Shown here: positions 42,464-51,031 of the stretch, in pieces
Numbering within the stretch: position 1 is the first letter of the stretch
How the letters are laid out: each line of letters opens with the position of its first letter
NCBI RefSeq assembly: GCF_030285785.1
Contig: NZ_CP127247.1
Coordinates: forward strand, 3,061,501 to 3,125,500
Origin: Parasedimentitalea psychrophila
GTDB taxonomy: Bacteria > Pseudomonadota > Alphaproteobacteria > Rhodobacterales > Rhodobacteraceae
DNA: 64,000 nucleotides
Reading direction: 5' to 3'
Made by a program: the position numbers and the translations under genes
The notes under the pieces: model-generated
The model's database searches: none
Seen by the model: the letters and a program-made list of their open reading frames with translations, nothing else
What the model was told of the DNA's origin: nothing

Positions 42464-42937
42464 ATGAATAAACGGCGCAAAGTTTGGGCGTCGGTCATTG
42501 TGGTTTTTTTGGGATTTGGCGGCAGTGGATTTATCAGCGGCTCATTTGCATCGGATAAAGGGAACGGACCGATCGGAGATATTCCAATGACATTACCCAC
42601 GGTAGAAACCTTCGACGGGGCCTGGATTGTTGAGAAAGTGACGGGCGTTGATCTGACAGGGTTTGACGCGCTGCGGTTTGATTTTGACGCGGGCACGCTG
42701 TATGGATCCGCGCCCTGCAGAAGCTTTAAGACGAGCTTTGGGCCGGATGTTCAAAACCTGATGTTTGCCCCATTGCAAATTGGTGGCGGGTTGTGTGACG
42801 AGCAAACAATGATCACCGAACGCAAGTTTCTGCAGCGAATTGGGCTGGTCAATCGTCTGGAAATTGACGCCGACAATCAGCTTGTCATGTACGCCTCAGA
42901 TGAGCCAATGCTCTGGGCCACGCGCCTGACCGAGTAA
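42464..42937 (+). CDS. Secreted META-domain-like (HslJ-type) protein
   Basis: 157 residues with a signal peptide (KVWASVIVVFLGFGGSGFIS) and a META/HslJ-like beta domain (FDGAWIVEKVTGVDLTGFDA; YGSAPCRSFKTSFGP; ITERKFLQRIGLVNRLEID). META domains occur in heat-shock or envelope-stress lipoproteins such as HslJ; the two cysteines here may form a disulfide. It is the only plus-strand gene inside the large minus-strand locus and is divergent from the giant gene, so the two may share a promoter region of 115-190 bases. Confidence 0.65.
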   Translation: MNKRRKVWASVIVVFLGFGGSGFISGSFASDKGNGPIGDIPMTLPTVETFDGAWIVEKVTGVDLTGFDALRFDFDAGTLYGSAPCRSFKTSFGPDVQNLMFAPLQIGGGLCDEQTMITERKFLQRIGLVNRLEIDADNQLVMYASDEPMLWATRLTE

Positions 42938-42987
42938 GCCTGATCAGAGAGATCGGGCGCTGCTGGATCAGATAAGGCGGCTTTGCC

Positions 42988-44115
42988 CTATTGTTGGGCC
43001 GCCAGATATCCAATGCCACCGGCGATAATCAGCCCCAGCGCAACAGCTGCCGCAATTTTCCAGGCGGAATAGGGACGTTCGCCCTGAACCCGGCCAGATT
43101 GGCCATTGACCACAAACCGATAGGTTTTGCCGCGGTACTTATAGGCCGCCAGCCAGACCGGCAGCAGCACATGTTTAAAGGTCACATCGGCGATTGCAGT
43201 GTCGATGTCGTGAATGCGCTGGCGGTCGCCGCCGATGTCAAAGCGCACATCGCGCTCAATCACCCGGTCCATCTTGGCACGCGCTTGGGTATATCCGTCC
43301 TGCAGTTCCACCGCATAGGCCTCGGCCCGGAACCCGGCCAGATACTGCGGCTGATAGCGTTCCATTGCCGACAGATCCCAGGGTTCCAGTGCTTCGGTGT
43401 ATTTCTTGGGCAGGCTGTTGGAGGCCAGCACCAGCACATCGTCAAACCAGCGCTGCACCCGGCCCGAGGCCGGTCGCCAGCGGACCTTGGCCACTTGGCG
43501 GCTCTGGCGCTTGCCATTCACCATCTTGGTCTCGGTGACATAGTAGACGGTGCCGCGCTGACCTGAGTAGCTGGACTTGGTATCCGCATCAAAGGTCCAG
43601 TAGGGCACATAGATCCCCTGCATCTTGCGGCCCTTACGGGCATATTCCTTCAGCCCGTTGGGGGCGAACCACAATCGCCCCAGCCAGCTGGCCATTTCCT
43701 TATGGGCGCTGCGCTCATCGACGCCAAAGGGCAGCACGCCCTTGGGCTTGATGTGGCGGTTTTCGCCGGTGTCCACCACCACCGGGGTGGCGCAAAACGG
43801 GCATTCCTTGGCATGGGTGGCAGGGTCGAATTCGACCTGCGCGGCGCAGTTGGGACAGGCCGAGACTCGGGTGATCTCAATCTCGGCCGCGGGCAGGTGC
43901 TGTGCCACGGCGGTGTCGAAATCCAACTCGCGCAGGCTGGCCGCCTGCCAGGGCCCGGCGCCAATCTGCTCGGCATGTCCACAGTGAGCGCAGCTCAGGC
44001 TGCGGTTGCCAGGGTCATAGCGATAGTCGCCACCACATTGCTCGCAGGGAAAGCGGTGGCCTTCTTTGGGTGCTTCGGAGGCGGCTGGTGGTGGCGGCGG
44101 AGGGGATGAAGACAC
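42988..44115 (-). CDS. YdjG-like zinc-ribbon membrane protein
   Basis: 375 residues from a GTG at 44115 (a TTG 12 bases upstream is an alternative). The upstream part of the long frame overlaps the SPFH gene and is out-of-frame translation. A Pro-rich start is followed by two zinc ribbons: FPCEQCGGDYRYDPGNRSLS then CAHCGHA, and later RVSACPNCAAQVEFDP then KECPFCATPVVVD. The middle has YVPYWTFDADTKSSYSGQRG and the C-terminus a single membrane helix (IAAAVALGLIIAGGIGYLAA). This is the architecture of B. subtilis YdjG and TFIIB-like ribbon proteins encoded next to YdjI. There YdjG and YdjI help place PspA at the membrane. Confidence 0.8.
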   Translation of the reverse strand: MSSSPPPPPPAASEAPKEGHRFPCEQCGGDYRYDPGNRSLSCAHCGHAEQIGAGPWQAASLRELDFDTAVAQHLPAAEIEITRVSACPNCAAQVEFDPATHAKECPFCATPVVVDTGENRHIKPKGVLPFGVDERSAHKEMASWLGRLWFAPNGLKEYARKGRKMQGIYVPYWTFDADTKSSYSGQRGTVYYVTETKMVNGKRQSRQVAKVRWRPASGRVQRWFDDVLVLASNSLPKKYTEALEPWDLSAMERYQPQYLAGFRAEAYAVELQDGYTQARAKMDRVIERDVRFDIGGDRQRIHDIDTAIADVTFKHVLLPVWLAAYKYRGKTYRFVVNGQSGRVQGERPYSAWKIAAAVALGLIIAGGIGYLAAQQ

Positions 44116-44188
44116 GGCGGGGCTCAAATCTGGAACAGGTGAAAATTGAGTTCTGCCCGCCGCAGGGATGCGTTGGCGGGCAAGGCGG

Positions 44189-45355
44189 TCAGCCTGCCGG
44201 GGCAGGGGGCGGTGGGGGGGGCGGCAGAATGGTGAACAGCTGCGCCAGTTCGGTGACCTCTCCGGCCCGTTTCCAGCCGTCCTGTCCGGGTGTCCAGACA
44301 TGGGTTTCGCGGTTGAGACCGCCCTCGGCGGCCATACGCCCCAGCCTGGCCTTGGAGAACGGCCCGCTGGTTTGGCCGTTTTCGGCCAGATGCCAGACGT
44401 GCTCGACGGGCGGCGGCGGTGGCGCCAGGGGGGCGGCAACCGGAGCCGCCTGCGTTGTGGTTGCGGCGGCAGCGGGGGCGGGGCGGGCGCCCCAGGGACC
44501 AGCGGCCTGACCCGCTGCCATGGCCTGCGCCATGCCGATACCCATGCCCATTCCCAAACCGGCCCCCATGCCACCGCCGGGGTTTTGCGCGGCGGCGGTC
44601 ATCGCCTCGGCGGCGGAAAACTGCGTGTAGCGGCCCAGATCGCCGACAATGCCCATCTGGGTGCGCCTGTCCATCGCCGCCTCAACCGCCGGTGGCAGCG
44701 AGATGTTTTCGATATAGAGCTCGGGGATCGACAGCCCATAGTCGGCGATGGTGGCGGAAATCTCAGCCGCCACCAGCTTGCCCAGATCAGCCGTGTTGGC
44801 CGCCATATCCAGCACCGGCAGGCCCGAGCCGGCCACCACCCGCGAAAACTCTTGCACGATGATATTGCGCACCTGAAACGAGATCTCGTCCATGGTGAAT
44901 TCGCCATCAGTGCCGACAATCTCGGTCAGGAAACGGGCGGCGTCAGAGATTTTGACCGAATAGGTGCCAAAGGCCCGCAGCCGGATTGGGCCGAATTCGG
45001 GGTCGCGGCAGATGATCGGGTTCTTGGTGCCCCATTTTAGATCATTGAAGCGGGTGGTATTGACGAAATAGATCTCCGATTTGAACGGCGACTGAAAACC
45101 GTGGTGCCAGTGTTGCAGCGTTGTCATCACCGGCATGTTGTTGGTCTCAAGCATATAAAGACCGGGGGTAAAGACATCCGCTAACTGGCCCTCGTGGATG
45201 AACACCGCCGCCTGTCCGCTCCGCACTGTCAGCTTGGCACCATATTTGATCTCATGGTCTTCGCGTTCAAACCGCCAGACCATAGTGTCGCGGCTGTCAT
45301 CGACCCAGTGAATGACATCGATGAATTCACCGGTCAGAAAATCAAAAATTCCCAT
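44189..45355 (-). CDS. YdjI-type SPFH-domain protein with C-terminal GYF-like domain
   Basis: 388 residues. The opening MGIFDFLTGEFIDVIHWVDD is diagnostic of the YdjI ('virion core protein'-like) SPFH branch. The SPFH domain runs to about residue 215 (QAAVFIHEGQLADVFTPGLY; LRAFGTYSVKISDAARFLTE), then a Gly/Met/Ala-rich stretch and a Pro-rich linker. A GYF_2-like domain sits at about 318-372 (VWHLAENGQTSGPFSKARLG), which in related proteins binds proline-rich partners. The Pro-rich segments in its own tail and in the adjacent YdjG-like protein are candidate ligands. SPFH proteins scaffold membrane microdomains. It starts 16 bases after the DUF2927 gene. Confidence 0.88.
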   Translation of the reverse strand: MGIFDFLTGEFIDVIHWVDDSRDTMVWRFEREDHEIKYGAKLTVRSGQAAVFIHEGQLADVFTPGLYMLETNNMPVMTTLQHWHHGFQSPFKSEIYFVNTTRFNDLKWGTKNPIICRDPEFGPIRLRAFGTYSVKISDAARFLTEIVGTDGEFTMDEISFQVRNIIVQEFSRVVAGSGLPVLDMAANTADLGKLVAAEISATIADYGLSIPELYIENISLPPAVEAAMDRRTQMGIVGDLGRYTQFSAAEAMTAAAQNPGGGMGAGLGMGMGIGMAQAMAAGQAAGPWGARPAPAAAATTTQAAPVAAPLAPPPPPVEHVWHLAENGQTSGPFSKARLGRMAAEGGLNRETHVWTPGQDGWKRAGEVTELAQLFTILPPPPPPPAPAG

Positions 45356-45371
45356 CGTGCTGGTCCTCTTC

Positions 45372-46361
45372 TTAATACGCGCGGGGCAGGTCCTCAGCAG
45401 GCAGCCCCATCAATTCATTGGCAATGACGCGGGTGATCGGGCGGGCCTGCGCGGCGCTCATCCCGGGGTGCAGTCGCGCATCGTATAACAGGGTCAGTAG
45501 CTTTTCGTCATGGCTGGTCAGCAGCGCAAATTCATCGTCATCGTTAAAGATCGAGGGCCGCGCCCGGGGGCTGTCATTGCGCAGCCCCAGCCCCTGCGCG
45601 ACCTCCTCATGGACACAGCTTTGCCGCACCAGATCCGGGTGCTCGGCGCGGATCAGCGCCACGCCCCGGGTATAAGACAGCGGATCCTGTTGCGGCCCGC
45701 CAGCCAGTACCAGACAGTAAAAACTGCGCGGAGGGTTGGCAAATATCTCCAGATTTTCAGCGCTGATATTGGGCAGGATCTGTTGCAGCCGCGCCCGGAT
45801 GAAATCGCTGTCATCCTTGCCGGCATAGATCACATGAAAATTGCCGCGCCCAGTGGTGGCGGTGATGGGATGGCCGGTGATACGGGCCAGCCGATCCGCA
45901 TAACTGGCCAGAAATTGAGTGTCCTGCTGACGCTGCATCGGCGGTACCGAGGGGCCAAATTCGGCCTTGATACGCACCGGGCCGGGCCAGCGGCTCAGCC
46001 CGCCGGCGCCGCTGCTGCCACTGCCGGCATATTCGTCGAAAAAGGCGATGGCCTCAAAGTTGCGGACCAGTTTATCTGCGTTGTAAGGCGTGTCCGGCCC
46101 GCCGCCATCTATGCGCAGCAGGCCGCGGGTCAGCAGATCCTGCTGCAGCACCGCATAATAATGGACCAGTTGTTCGCTGGCAGCCGAGCGTGGCGGCGGC
46201 GCCAGTTCTTGCGGCGGCGGCGGTGCCACCGGGGTGGTCTGTGGCGGCGGGGTGCAGGCCAGCAGCGCCGCCAGTCCAACCAGACCGGCGATGACACCCG
46301 GTGACTTGCCCGGTGACTTGCCCGGTGATCTGCGCTGTTTATTTTCTCCGCCCTGACGCAT
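45372..46361 (-). CDS. DUF2927 lipoprotein, predicted metallopeptidase-like
   Basis: About 330 residues. A basic N-terminus with a repeated GKSP unit precedes a lipoprotein signal (VIAGLVGLAALLAC, then TPPPQ). A Pro-rich spacer leads to the DUF2927 domain (about 110-320). CVHEEVAQGLGLRND carries a conserved HE-x2-(A/T)Q-x-LGL motif, which suggests a zincin-like fold, and DDDEFALLTSHDEKLLTLLY is the family's second block. Function is unknown; the protein is expected on the periplasmic side of the inner membrane or in the outer membrane. TelA's stop and this start are practically adjacent. A 12-base repeat (46299-46328) encodes the GKSP copies. Confidence 0.8.
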   Translation of the reverse strand: MRQGGENKQRRSPGKSPGKSPGVIAGLVGLAALLACTPPPQTTPVAPPPPQELAPPPRSAASEQLVHYYAVLQQDLLTRGLLRIDGGGPDTPYNADKLVRNFEAIAFFDEYAGSGSSGAGGLSRWPGPVRIKAEFGPSVPPMQRQQDTQFLASYADRLARITGHPITATTGRGNFHVIYAGKDDSDFIRARLQQILPNISAENLEIFANPPRSFYCLVLAGGPQQDPLSYTRGVALIRAEHPDLVRQSCVHEEVAQGLGLRNDSPRARPSIFNDDDEFALLTSHDEKLLTLLYDARLHPGMSAAQARPITRVIANELMGLPAEDLPRAY

Positions 46362-46364
46362 CAA

Positions 46365-47555
46365 TCAGCCCGGCACCGAGGTGGCCGCGGTGTCGCCAAC
46401 CGCATCCTGACGCGCCCTGGCCGAGGCAAGGGTATCGCGCAGCTCGCCCTCCATCTTGGTCAGCTCCCGGGCGGCGGCGGCGCGTTGGGTCTTGCCCTGA
46501 TCGGCAATCGCCAGACTGTCCTGAATGGTGCCGATCAGATCGGCATTGGCCTGCTTTACCGCTTCGATGTCGAACACACCGCGCTCCATCTCCTCGCGTA
46601 TTATCTTGTTGCTGGCGCGCAGGTTGGCGGCATTGGCGGTCAGCAGCTCATTGGTCAGGTCATTGGCGTCGCGCACGGCGGCGGCGGCCTCGGCGCTGCG
46701 CTGGATGGTCACCGCTTGGGCCAGCTGGGTCTCCCACAGCGGCACCGTATTGACCAGGGTCGAGTTGATCTTGGTGACCAGCGATTTGTCATTTTCCTGC
46801 ACCAGCCGGATCGAGGGCAGCGACTGCATGGTGACCTGACGGGTCAGTTTCAGATCATGCAGTCGGCGCTCCAGATCATCGCGGGCCGCGCGCAGGTCGC
46901 GCAGCTCCTGCGCCCGCATCACCTGTTGACCCTCAGCTGCCGCCGCCAGCTCAGCCTGCTGGGCGGGGATGGTGCTGCTATCCAGCTGGCTCAGCTTTTC
47001 CTGACCGGCGGATATATACAGGCCCAATTCGTCATAGAACTCCAGCGTCTTGCCATAGAGCATGTCCAGCGCTTTGATGTCCTTCAGCAGGCTGTGCTCG
47101 TGGCTCAGCAGATTGTCGGTGATCTTGTCGATCTGCCCCATTACGGTTTCATAGCGGGCGGTGAACTGGGCAAAGGGCGCCGCCTTGCCGATCAGGCGCT
47201 CCCAAAAGCTGGGCTTGCGCCGCACGTCCAGTTCCGACACCGAGAAGCCGCGAATGGCGGTGACCATGTCACGCAGACTGTCGCCGGCCGGGCCGACATC
47301 CTTGTTGCGCACATCCGCCAGCATCGCCTGGCTGATCCCCTGCAATTCCGCCTGCGCCGCCGAGCCAAACGAGATGATCGAGTTGCTGTCGCCCATATCG
47401 ATCTGATCCATGCGGGCGCGGATGGCGTCGCTTTTGGCGGCGTCGGCTTGCTCCAGCGTCTGAATTTCGGCCACGGGTTCCGGCAGCACGATGGCTGTGG
47501 TTTCTTTGACCAGGCTTTCTGCTTCGGCGGCTTTCTGCTTCACACTCTCGGACAT
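46365..47555 (-). CDS. telA: TelA/KlaA-family 'toxic anion resistance' protein
   Basis: 396-residue largely helical, soluble protein. Family blocks include SIISFGSAAQAELQGISQAM, SFWERLIGKAAPFAQFTARY, LLKDIKALDMLYGKTLEFYD and SLPSIRLVQENDKSLVTKIN. TelA-family proteins were named for tellurite resistance, but chromosomal members (YaaN in B. subtilis) are better seen as membrane-stress proteins of unclear mechanism. It is preceded by xpaC with a 20-base gap, the same pairing as xpaC-yaaN of B. subtilis. Confidence 0.92.
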   Translation of the reverse strand: MSESVKQKAAEAESLVKETTAIVLPEPVAEIQTLEQADAAKSDAIRARMDQIDMGDSNSIISFGSAAQAELQGISQAMLADVRNKDVGPAGDSLRDMVTAIRGFSVSELDVRRKPSFWERLIGKAAPFAQFTARYETVMGQIDKITDNLLSHEHSLLKDIKALDMLYGKTLEFYDELGLYISAGQEKLSQLDSSTIPAQQAELAAAAEGQQVMRAQELRDLRAARDDLERRLHDLKLTRQVTMQSLPSIRLVQENDKSLVTKINSTLVNTVPLWETQLAQAVTIQRSAEAAAAVRDANDLTNELLTANAANLRASNKIIREEMERGVFDIEAVKQANADLIGTIQDSLAIADQGKTQRAAAARELTKMEGELRDTLASARARQDAVGDTAATSVPG

Positions 47556-47575
47556 AAAGGCTTCCCTCGTTAAAA

Positions 47576-48487
47576 TCAGGTCAGATCCAGATGGACCCCT
47601 TCGCGCTGCAACCGATCCCGCAGCACGTCTATTTCAATGGTCAGATCGCTGCGGTCTTCCAGCAGCATTTTGCGGTTCCGGGCGGCAAATCCCTGCTCCA
47701 GATCGTCCAGCAGCGCCAGATAGTCGGCGCGGGCCTGGGCATCCTGGCTGCGGCTATAGATATCGGCGAATTTCACCGTCGCATCACGGGCGCCCTGCAA
47801 ATAGACCGTCAGATACTTGCGCGCGGCGGTTAGGTCGCGCGGGTCTTCCTCGACGGTGCGGAACAGCTCGCGGGCGATGGATTGGAACTGCGCCACGCGG
47901 GTGTCGATCTGGCGATCCTGCGCCCGCCGGGCCGCGTGCCGCATCGTGGTCAGGCAGGCCTCGGCATCGTTGACCACCCGCGCCACCCGCGATTGCTGAA
48001 ATTCGTCAATGCCTTCGACACCCTTGTCCACCATCGGGTCCAGGCCAAAGGCCGCCATATGCAGCGCCAAAACAGCCGAGCCATAGACAGCCGCGATCAG
48101 CAGCCCCGGTTCGGCCTTCCAGGCGGCGAGCGCTGCACCAATCCCGGTCAGGATCGAGGCGGCAAGCTTGCGGGGCAGGGCAGGGCGACGGGCGACCCGG
48201 CGGGCGTTATAGGCGCTTTGTGCCCGCAGACCTTGGCGTAACATCCAGGCGGCAGCGGTCCAGGCGCCGGCCGCCAGCAGTCCCAACGCCAGACCCATGG
48301 CACCGTCCAGCAGTGAAAACAGAACCATCACCGCAGGCGGCACAAACATCAGGTTCGAGCCCGCGCCGATTGGGTCTGGCTGGGCATTTCTGTAAGAATT
48401 TGAAGGCGCTGCGCTGCGGGGCGGGGCACCCTCAGGGCGGTCCGAATTACCCTCGGGGCTGTAATGACCGCCGAATTTCTTGGCCAT
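47576..48487 (-). CDS. xpaC: XpaC family protein
   Basis: 303 residues. Two pairs of hydrophobic helices (about 44-85 and 107-150) are followed by a cytoplasmic helical domain (residues 160-300) with RVVNDAEACLTTMRHAARRA and RKYLTVYLQGARDATVKFAD, the conserved part of XpaC. The family was named after a B. subtilis gene affecting 5-bromo-4-chloroindolyl-phosphate hydrolysis, and its molecular role is unknown. It is regularly linked to TelA. It begins five bases after a 24-residue membrane-peptide gene and heads this operon with it. Confidence 0.88.
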   Translation of the reverse strand: MAKKFGGHYSPEGNSDRPEGAPPRSAAPSNSYRNAQPDPIGAGSNLMFVPPAVMVLFSLLDGAMGLALGLLAAGAWTAAAWMLRQGLRAQSAYNARRVARRPALPRKLAASILTGIGAALAAWKAEPGLLIAAVYGSAVLALHMAAFGLDPMVDKGVEGIDEFQQSRVARVVNDAEACLTTMRHAARRAQDRQIDTRVAQFQSIARELFRTVEEDPRDLTAARKYLTVYLQGARDATVKFADIYSRSQDAQARADYLALLDDLEQGFAARNRKMLLEDRSDLTIEIDVLRDRLQREGVHLDLT

Positions 48488-48492
48488 GTGCT

Positions 48493-48567
48493 TTAGGCCC
48501 CCACAATCCAGCCGGTGCTGAGACCGAGCATCAGGATCAAAAGGGCCACAAAGGCAATTTTCTGCAC
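48493..48567 (-). CDS. 24-residue putative membrane peptide
   Basis: A GTG at 48567, preceded by GGGAGA at a normal distance, opens a 24-codon frame that is almost entirely one membrane helix (QKIAFVALLILMLGLSTGW, then IVGA). It ends five bases before the xpaC start, tight enough for translational coupling. Such short single-helix peptides often regulate membrane complexes. Because the frame is so short, chance cannot be excluded. Confidence 0.5.
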   Translation of the reverse strand: MQKIAFVALLILMLGLSTGWIVGA

Positions 48568-48652
48568 GCGGGGTCTCCCGAAGACGCTGTTCCGCCTTAG
48601 AATTTAGGCGATAGCGGGGCGTCTTACTAGGGGGAACTCGCGCGCAGTCGAA

Positions 48653-49717
48653 TCAGCGGCGGGGATTCTTGCCGCCCGGCTTGCCGCCCGAGCGCCCATC
48701 AGGGCGCTGCGAAGGTCTGCCCGTGCTGGGTTTCCCACCGCTGCGGCCTGTTGGGTTGCCGCCGGGTCGGCCAGTTGGTTTGCCGCCTGTGCGTCCAGTG
48801 GGTCTACCACCACCGGAGCGGTCGGGGCCCTTGCTGGAATAGCCGCGACCACCGGGCCGTCCGTCCTCTTCCGGCTCGCGGGGGCGACCGGGTTTGCCTG
48901 CCATCGTGCTGGGGCGCTTGCGCAGCGGGCGTCTGGGTTTTGCGGCGACCTCAGGCTCTGGCTCAGCTTCCAGCCCCAGTTGATCGCGCATCACCTTGCG
49001 GCGGATTTCCTCAACCGCGCCCAGTTTCAGCTGACCCAGCTGGAACGGACCATACGAGACCCGCAGCAACCGGTTCACAGTAAAGCCGATGTCCTCAATC
49101 GCGCGGCGAATTTCACGGTTCTTGCCTTCGCGGATGCCGATTGTCAGCCAGGCATTGGCGCCCTGCTGGCGATCCAGCGTCACCTGCATCGACTGGAACC
49201 GCTCACCGTCGATCACCATGCCTTTGCGCAGCGGCTCAAAATCGCTGTCCTGTGGCCGGCCGTTGATCCGCACCCGGTATTTGCGCAGCCATCCGGTCGA
49301 GGGCAGTTCAAGCTGGCGCTTGATGCCGCCATCATTGGTCAGCAGCAGCAGGCCTTCGGAGTTGATGTCCAGCCGGCCCACCGTCATCACCCGTGGCAGA
49401 TCCTCGGGCAGGCGGTCAAATATCGTGGTGCGGCCTTTTTCATCGCTGTTGGTGGTCACCAACCCGCTGGGCTTGTGATACAGCCACAGCCGCGCCGGTT
49501 CCGGGTCGCCAACGGGTTTGCCATTGGCAATGATCCTGTCCTGCGGCGTGACGTTCAGCGCCGGGCTGTCGATCACCGTGCCATTTACGGAGACAAGACC
49601 GGCATTGATCATGCGCTCGGCCTCGCGACGCGAGGCAATGCCGGCACGGGCCAGAACTTTGGCGATGCGATCGCCGGCCGGCGGTGAGCCGGGAGGAGGG
49701 GTCTGAGATTGGGTCAT
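48653..49717 (-). CDS. rluB: 23S rRNA pseudouridine synthase RluB (RsuA/RluB family)
   Basis: 354 residues. An N-terminal S4 RNA-binding domain ([20 protein letters not shown]) is followed by the catalytic domain with Asp117 in [20 protein letters not shown] and [20 protein letters not shown]. The C-terminal 110 residues are a low-complexity Gly/Arg/Pro/Lys tail (repeats of GRPGG-, RSGGK- type), typical of alphaproteobacterial RluB and likely to bind RNA. It should convert U2605 (E. coli numbering) of 23S rRNA. It is divergent from tadA, a frequent neighbour in this order. Confidence 0.9.
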   Translation of the reverse strand: MTQSQTPPPGSPPAGDRIAKVLARAGIASRREAERMINAGLVSVNGTVIDSPALNVTPQDRIIANGKPVGDPEPARLWLYHKPSGLVTTNSDEKGRTTIFDRLPEDLPRVMTVGRLDINSEGLLLLTNDGGIKRQLELPSTGWLRKYRVRINGRPQDSDFEPLRKGMVIDGERFQSMQVTLDRQQGANAWLTIGIREGKNREIRRAIEDIGFTVNRLLRVSYGPFQLGQLKLGAVEEIRRKVMRDQLGLEAEPEPEVAAKPRRPLRKRPSTMAGKPGRPREPEEDGRPGGRGYSSKGPDRSGGGRPTGRTGGKPTGRPGGNPTGRSGGKPSTGRPSQRPDGRSGGKPGGKNPRR

Positions 49718-49778
49718 AACCCGCCCTTAGACGATTCTGCGCGGTTGCGAAAGCACGCAATCCAAGGCATTTTGCAGC

Positions 49779-50228
49779 ATGGTTTTCAAATCTCATATGG
49801 AACAGGCGCTTAGCGAGGCGCGCGCCGCAGCCGATCGAGGCGAAGTGCCGGTGGGGGCGGTGCTGATCGACCCGCAGGGGCAGGTGGTGCAAGTCGCAGG
49901 CAATCGCACCCGTGAGCTGCATGACCCCACCGCCCACGCCGAGATTCTCACCCTGCGCGCCGCCTGCGGCGAAGCTGGCTCGCAGCGGCTGGCGGGCTAT
50001 GATCTCTATGTGACGCTGGAGCCCTGCGCCATGTGCGCCGCCGCCATTGCCGCGGCGCGGATCGGCCGGCTGTATTATGGCGCCTCCGACCCCAAGTCGG
50101 GCGGCGTGGCGCATGGCGCCCGGGTGTTCTCGCATCCGCAGGCGCATCATGTGCCTGAGGTCTATGACGGCATTGCCGAGGATGAGGCCGAACAGATGCT
50201 AAAAGATTTCTTTGCCGCGCGCCGTTGA
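49779..50228 (+). CDS. tadA: tRNA-specific adenosine deaminase TadA
   Basis: 149-residue zinc deaminase that converts A34 to inosine in tRNA-Arg(ACG). The cytidine-deaminase fold motifs are complete: His53 and Glu55 in DPTAHAEILTLRAA, and Cys83 and Cys86 in LEPCAMCAAAI. ARIGRLYYGASDPKSG is typical of TadA rather than guanine deaminases. The gene is divergent from rluB with a 61-base gap. A strong hairpin follows at 50269. Confidence 0.93.
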   Translation: MVFKSHMEQALSEARAAADRGEVPVGAVLIDPQGQVVQVAGNRTRELHDPTAHAEILTLRAACGEAGSQRLAGYDLYVTLEPCAMCAAAIAAARIGRLYYGASDPKSGGVAHGARVFSHPQAHHVPEVYDGIAEDEAEQMLKDFFAARR

Positions 50229-50256
50229 TCCGGTCGCGTTGAACCCTGCTTTGCCT

Positions 50257-50299
50257 GGCCGATAGGCCGGGCAGCACCCGCCTCGGTCGGGCGCTGCCC
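50257..50299. terminator. Strong intergenic hairpin after tadA
   Basis: GGGCAGC (50269-50275) pairs with GCTGCCC (50293-50299), extended by CCCG with CGGG across one mismatch. The preceding 22 bases (50257-50278) recur exactly in the opposite orientation at 58613-58634. There is no T tract, so it may be a Rho-dependent or mRNA-stabilising structure. Confidence 0.5.
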
Positions 50300-50425
50300 T
50301 TCGACTTAAAAGGGGACGGGTAAGGCTTGGCGGCGGAAACGGGTACGGTTGGTATTGAAAACGGCACCTGTTCCTGCAATGTTCCAGGTGAAGGCGTCGT
50401 AAGTTTATTAGGAAAAGGAACAGCC

Positions 50426-51031
50426 GTGAGCAATATCACCACAGGCCCGGATGGTCAGGCCCGCTGCAGCTGGAGCGGCTCGGTGCCGGAGTTTCTGCCC
50501 TATCACGACAACGAATGGGGCTATCCGGTCGGCAATAATATCCGCCTGTTCGAAAAGGTCTGTCTGGAGAGTTTCCAGTCGGGCCTCAGTTGGCGTACCA
50601 TTCTCAACAAACGCGACAATTTTCGCGCCGCGTTTGACGGGTTCGACTATGCCAAAGTGGCCACATACACCGAGGCGGATGTGGAGCGGTTGTTGCAGAA
50701 TGCCGGCATTATCCGCCATCGCGGCAAGATCGAGGCGGTGATCAACAATGCCGCCCGGGCGCTGGAACTGGAGGCTGAGGCGGGATCGCTGGCGGCGTTT
50801 TTCTGGAGCTTTGAGCCAGACTCAGACAGCCTGCCAGAGCCGCAGACCCAGACCACCAGCCCCGAATCCGTGGCACTGTCCAAGGCGCTGAAGAAACGCG
50901 GCTGGAAATTTGTCGGCCCCACCACCGCCTTTGCCTTCATGCAGGCGATGGGGCTGATCAATGATCACGCCAGAGGGTGTTATTGTCGCGAGAAGGCGGT
51001 GCAGGCGCGATTGGCGTTTGAGCGGCCTTAG
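50426..51031 (+). CDS. tag: DNA-3-methyladenine glycosylase I
   Basis: 201 residues from a GTG at 50426 with AAGGA seven bases upstream. The enzyme removes 3-methyladenine from alkylated DNA. Family blocks: RCSWSGSVPEFLPYHDNEWG near the N-terminus, LFEKVCLESFQSGLSWRTIL, and FVGPTTAFAFMQAMGLINDH near the end. Zinc ligands are expected from the early Cys and the GCYCR block close to the C-terminus. The length matches Tag proteins (about 190 residues); the longer frame from 50327 would add an unconserved leader. Confidence 0.92.
   Translation: MSNITTGPDGQARCSWSGSVPEFLPYHDNEWGYPVGNNIRLFEKVCLESFQSGLSWRTILNKRDNFRAAFDGFDYAKVATYTEADVERLLQNAGIIRHRGKIEAVINNAARALELEAEAGSLAAFFWSFEPDSDSLPEPQTQTTSPESVALSKALKKRGWKFVGPTTAFAFMQAMGLINDHARGCYCREKAVQARLAFERP

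Noticed and set aside
44116-44574. Upstream part of the long YdjG frame
   Set aside because: It overlaps the end of the SPFH gene in another frame and reads as Pro/Arg low complexity. The zinc-ribbon protein starts after the SPFH stop.
46365-47555. Tellurite-resistance determinant
   Set aside because: The TelA family name is historical. No terZABCDE or tehB genes are present, and the context is membrane proteins.
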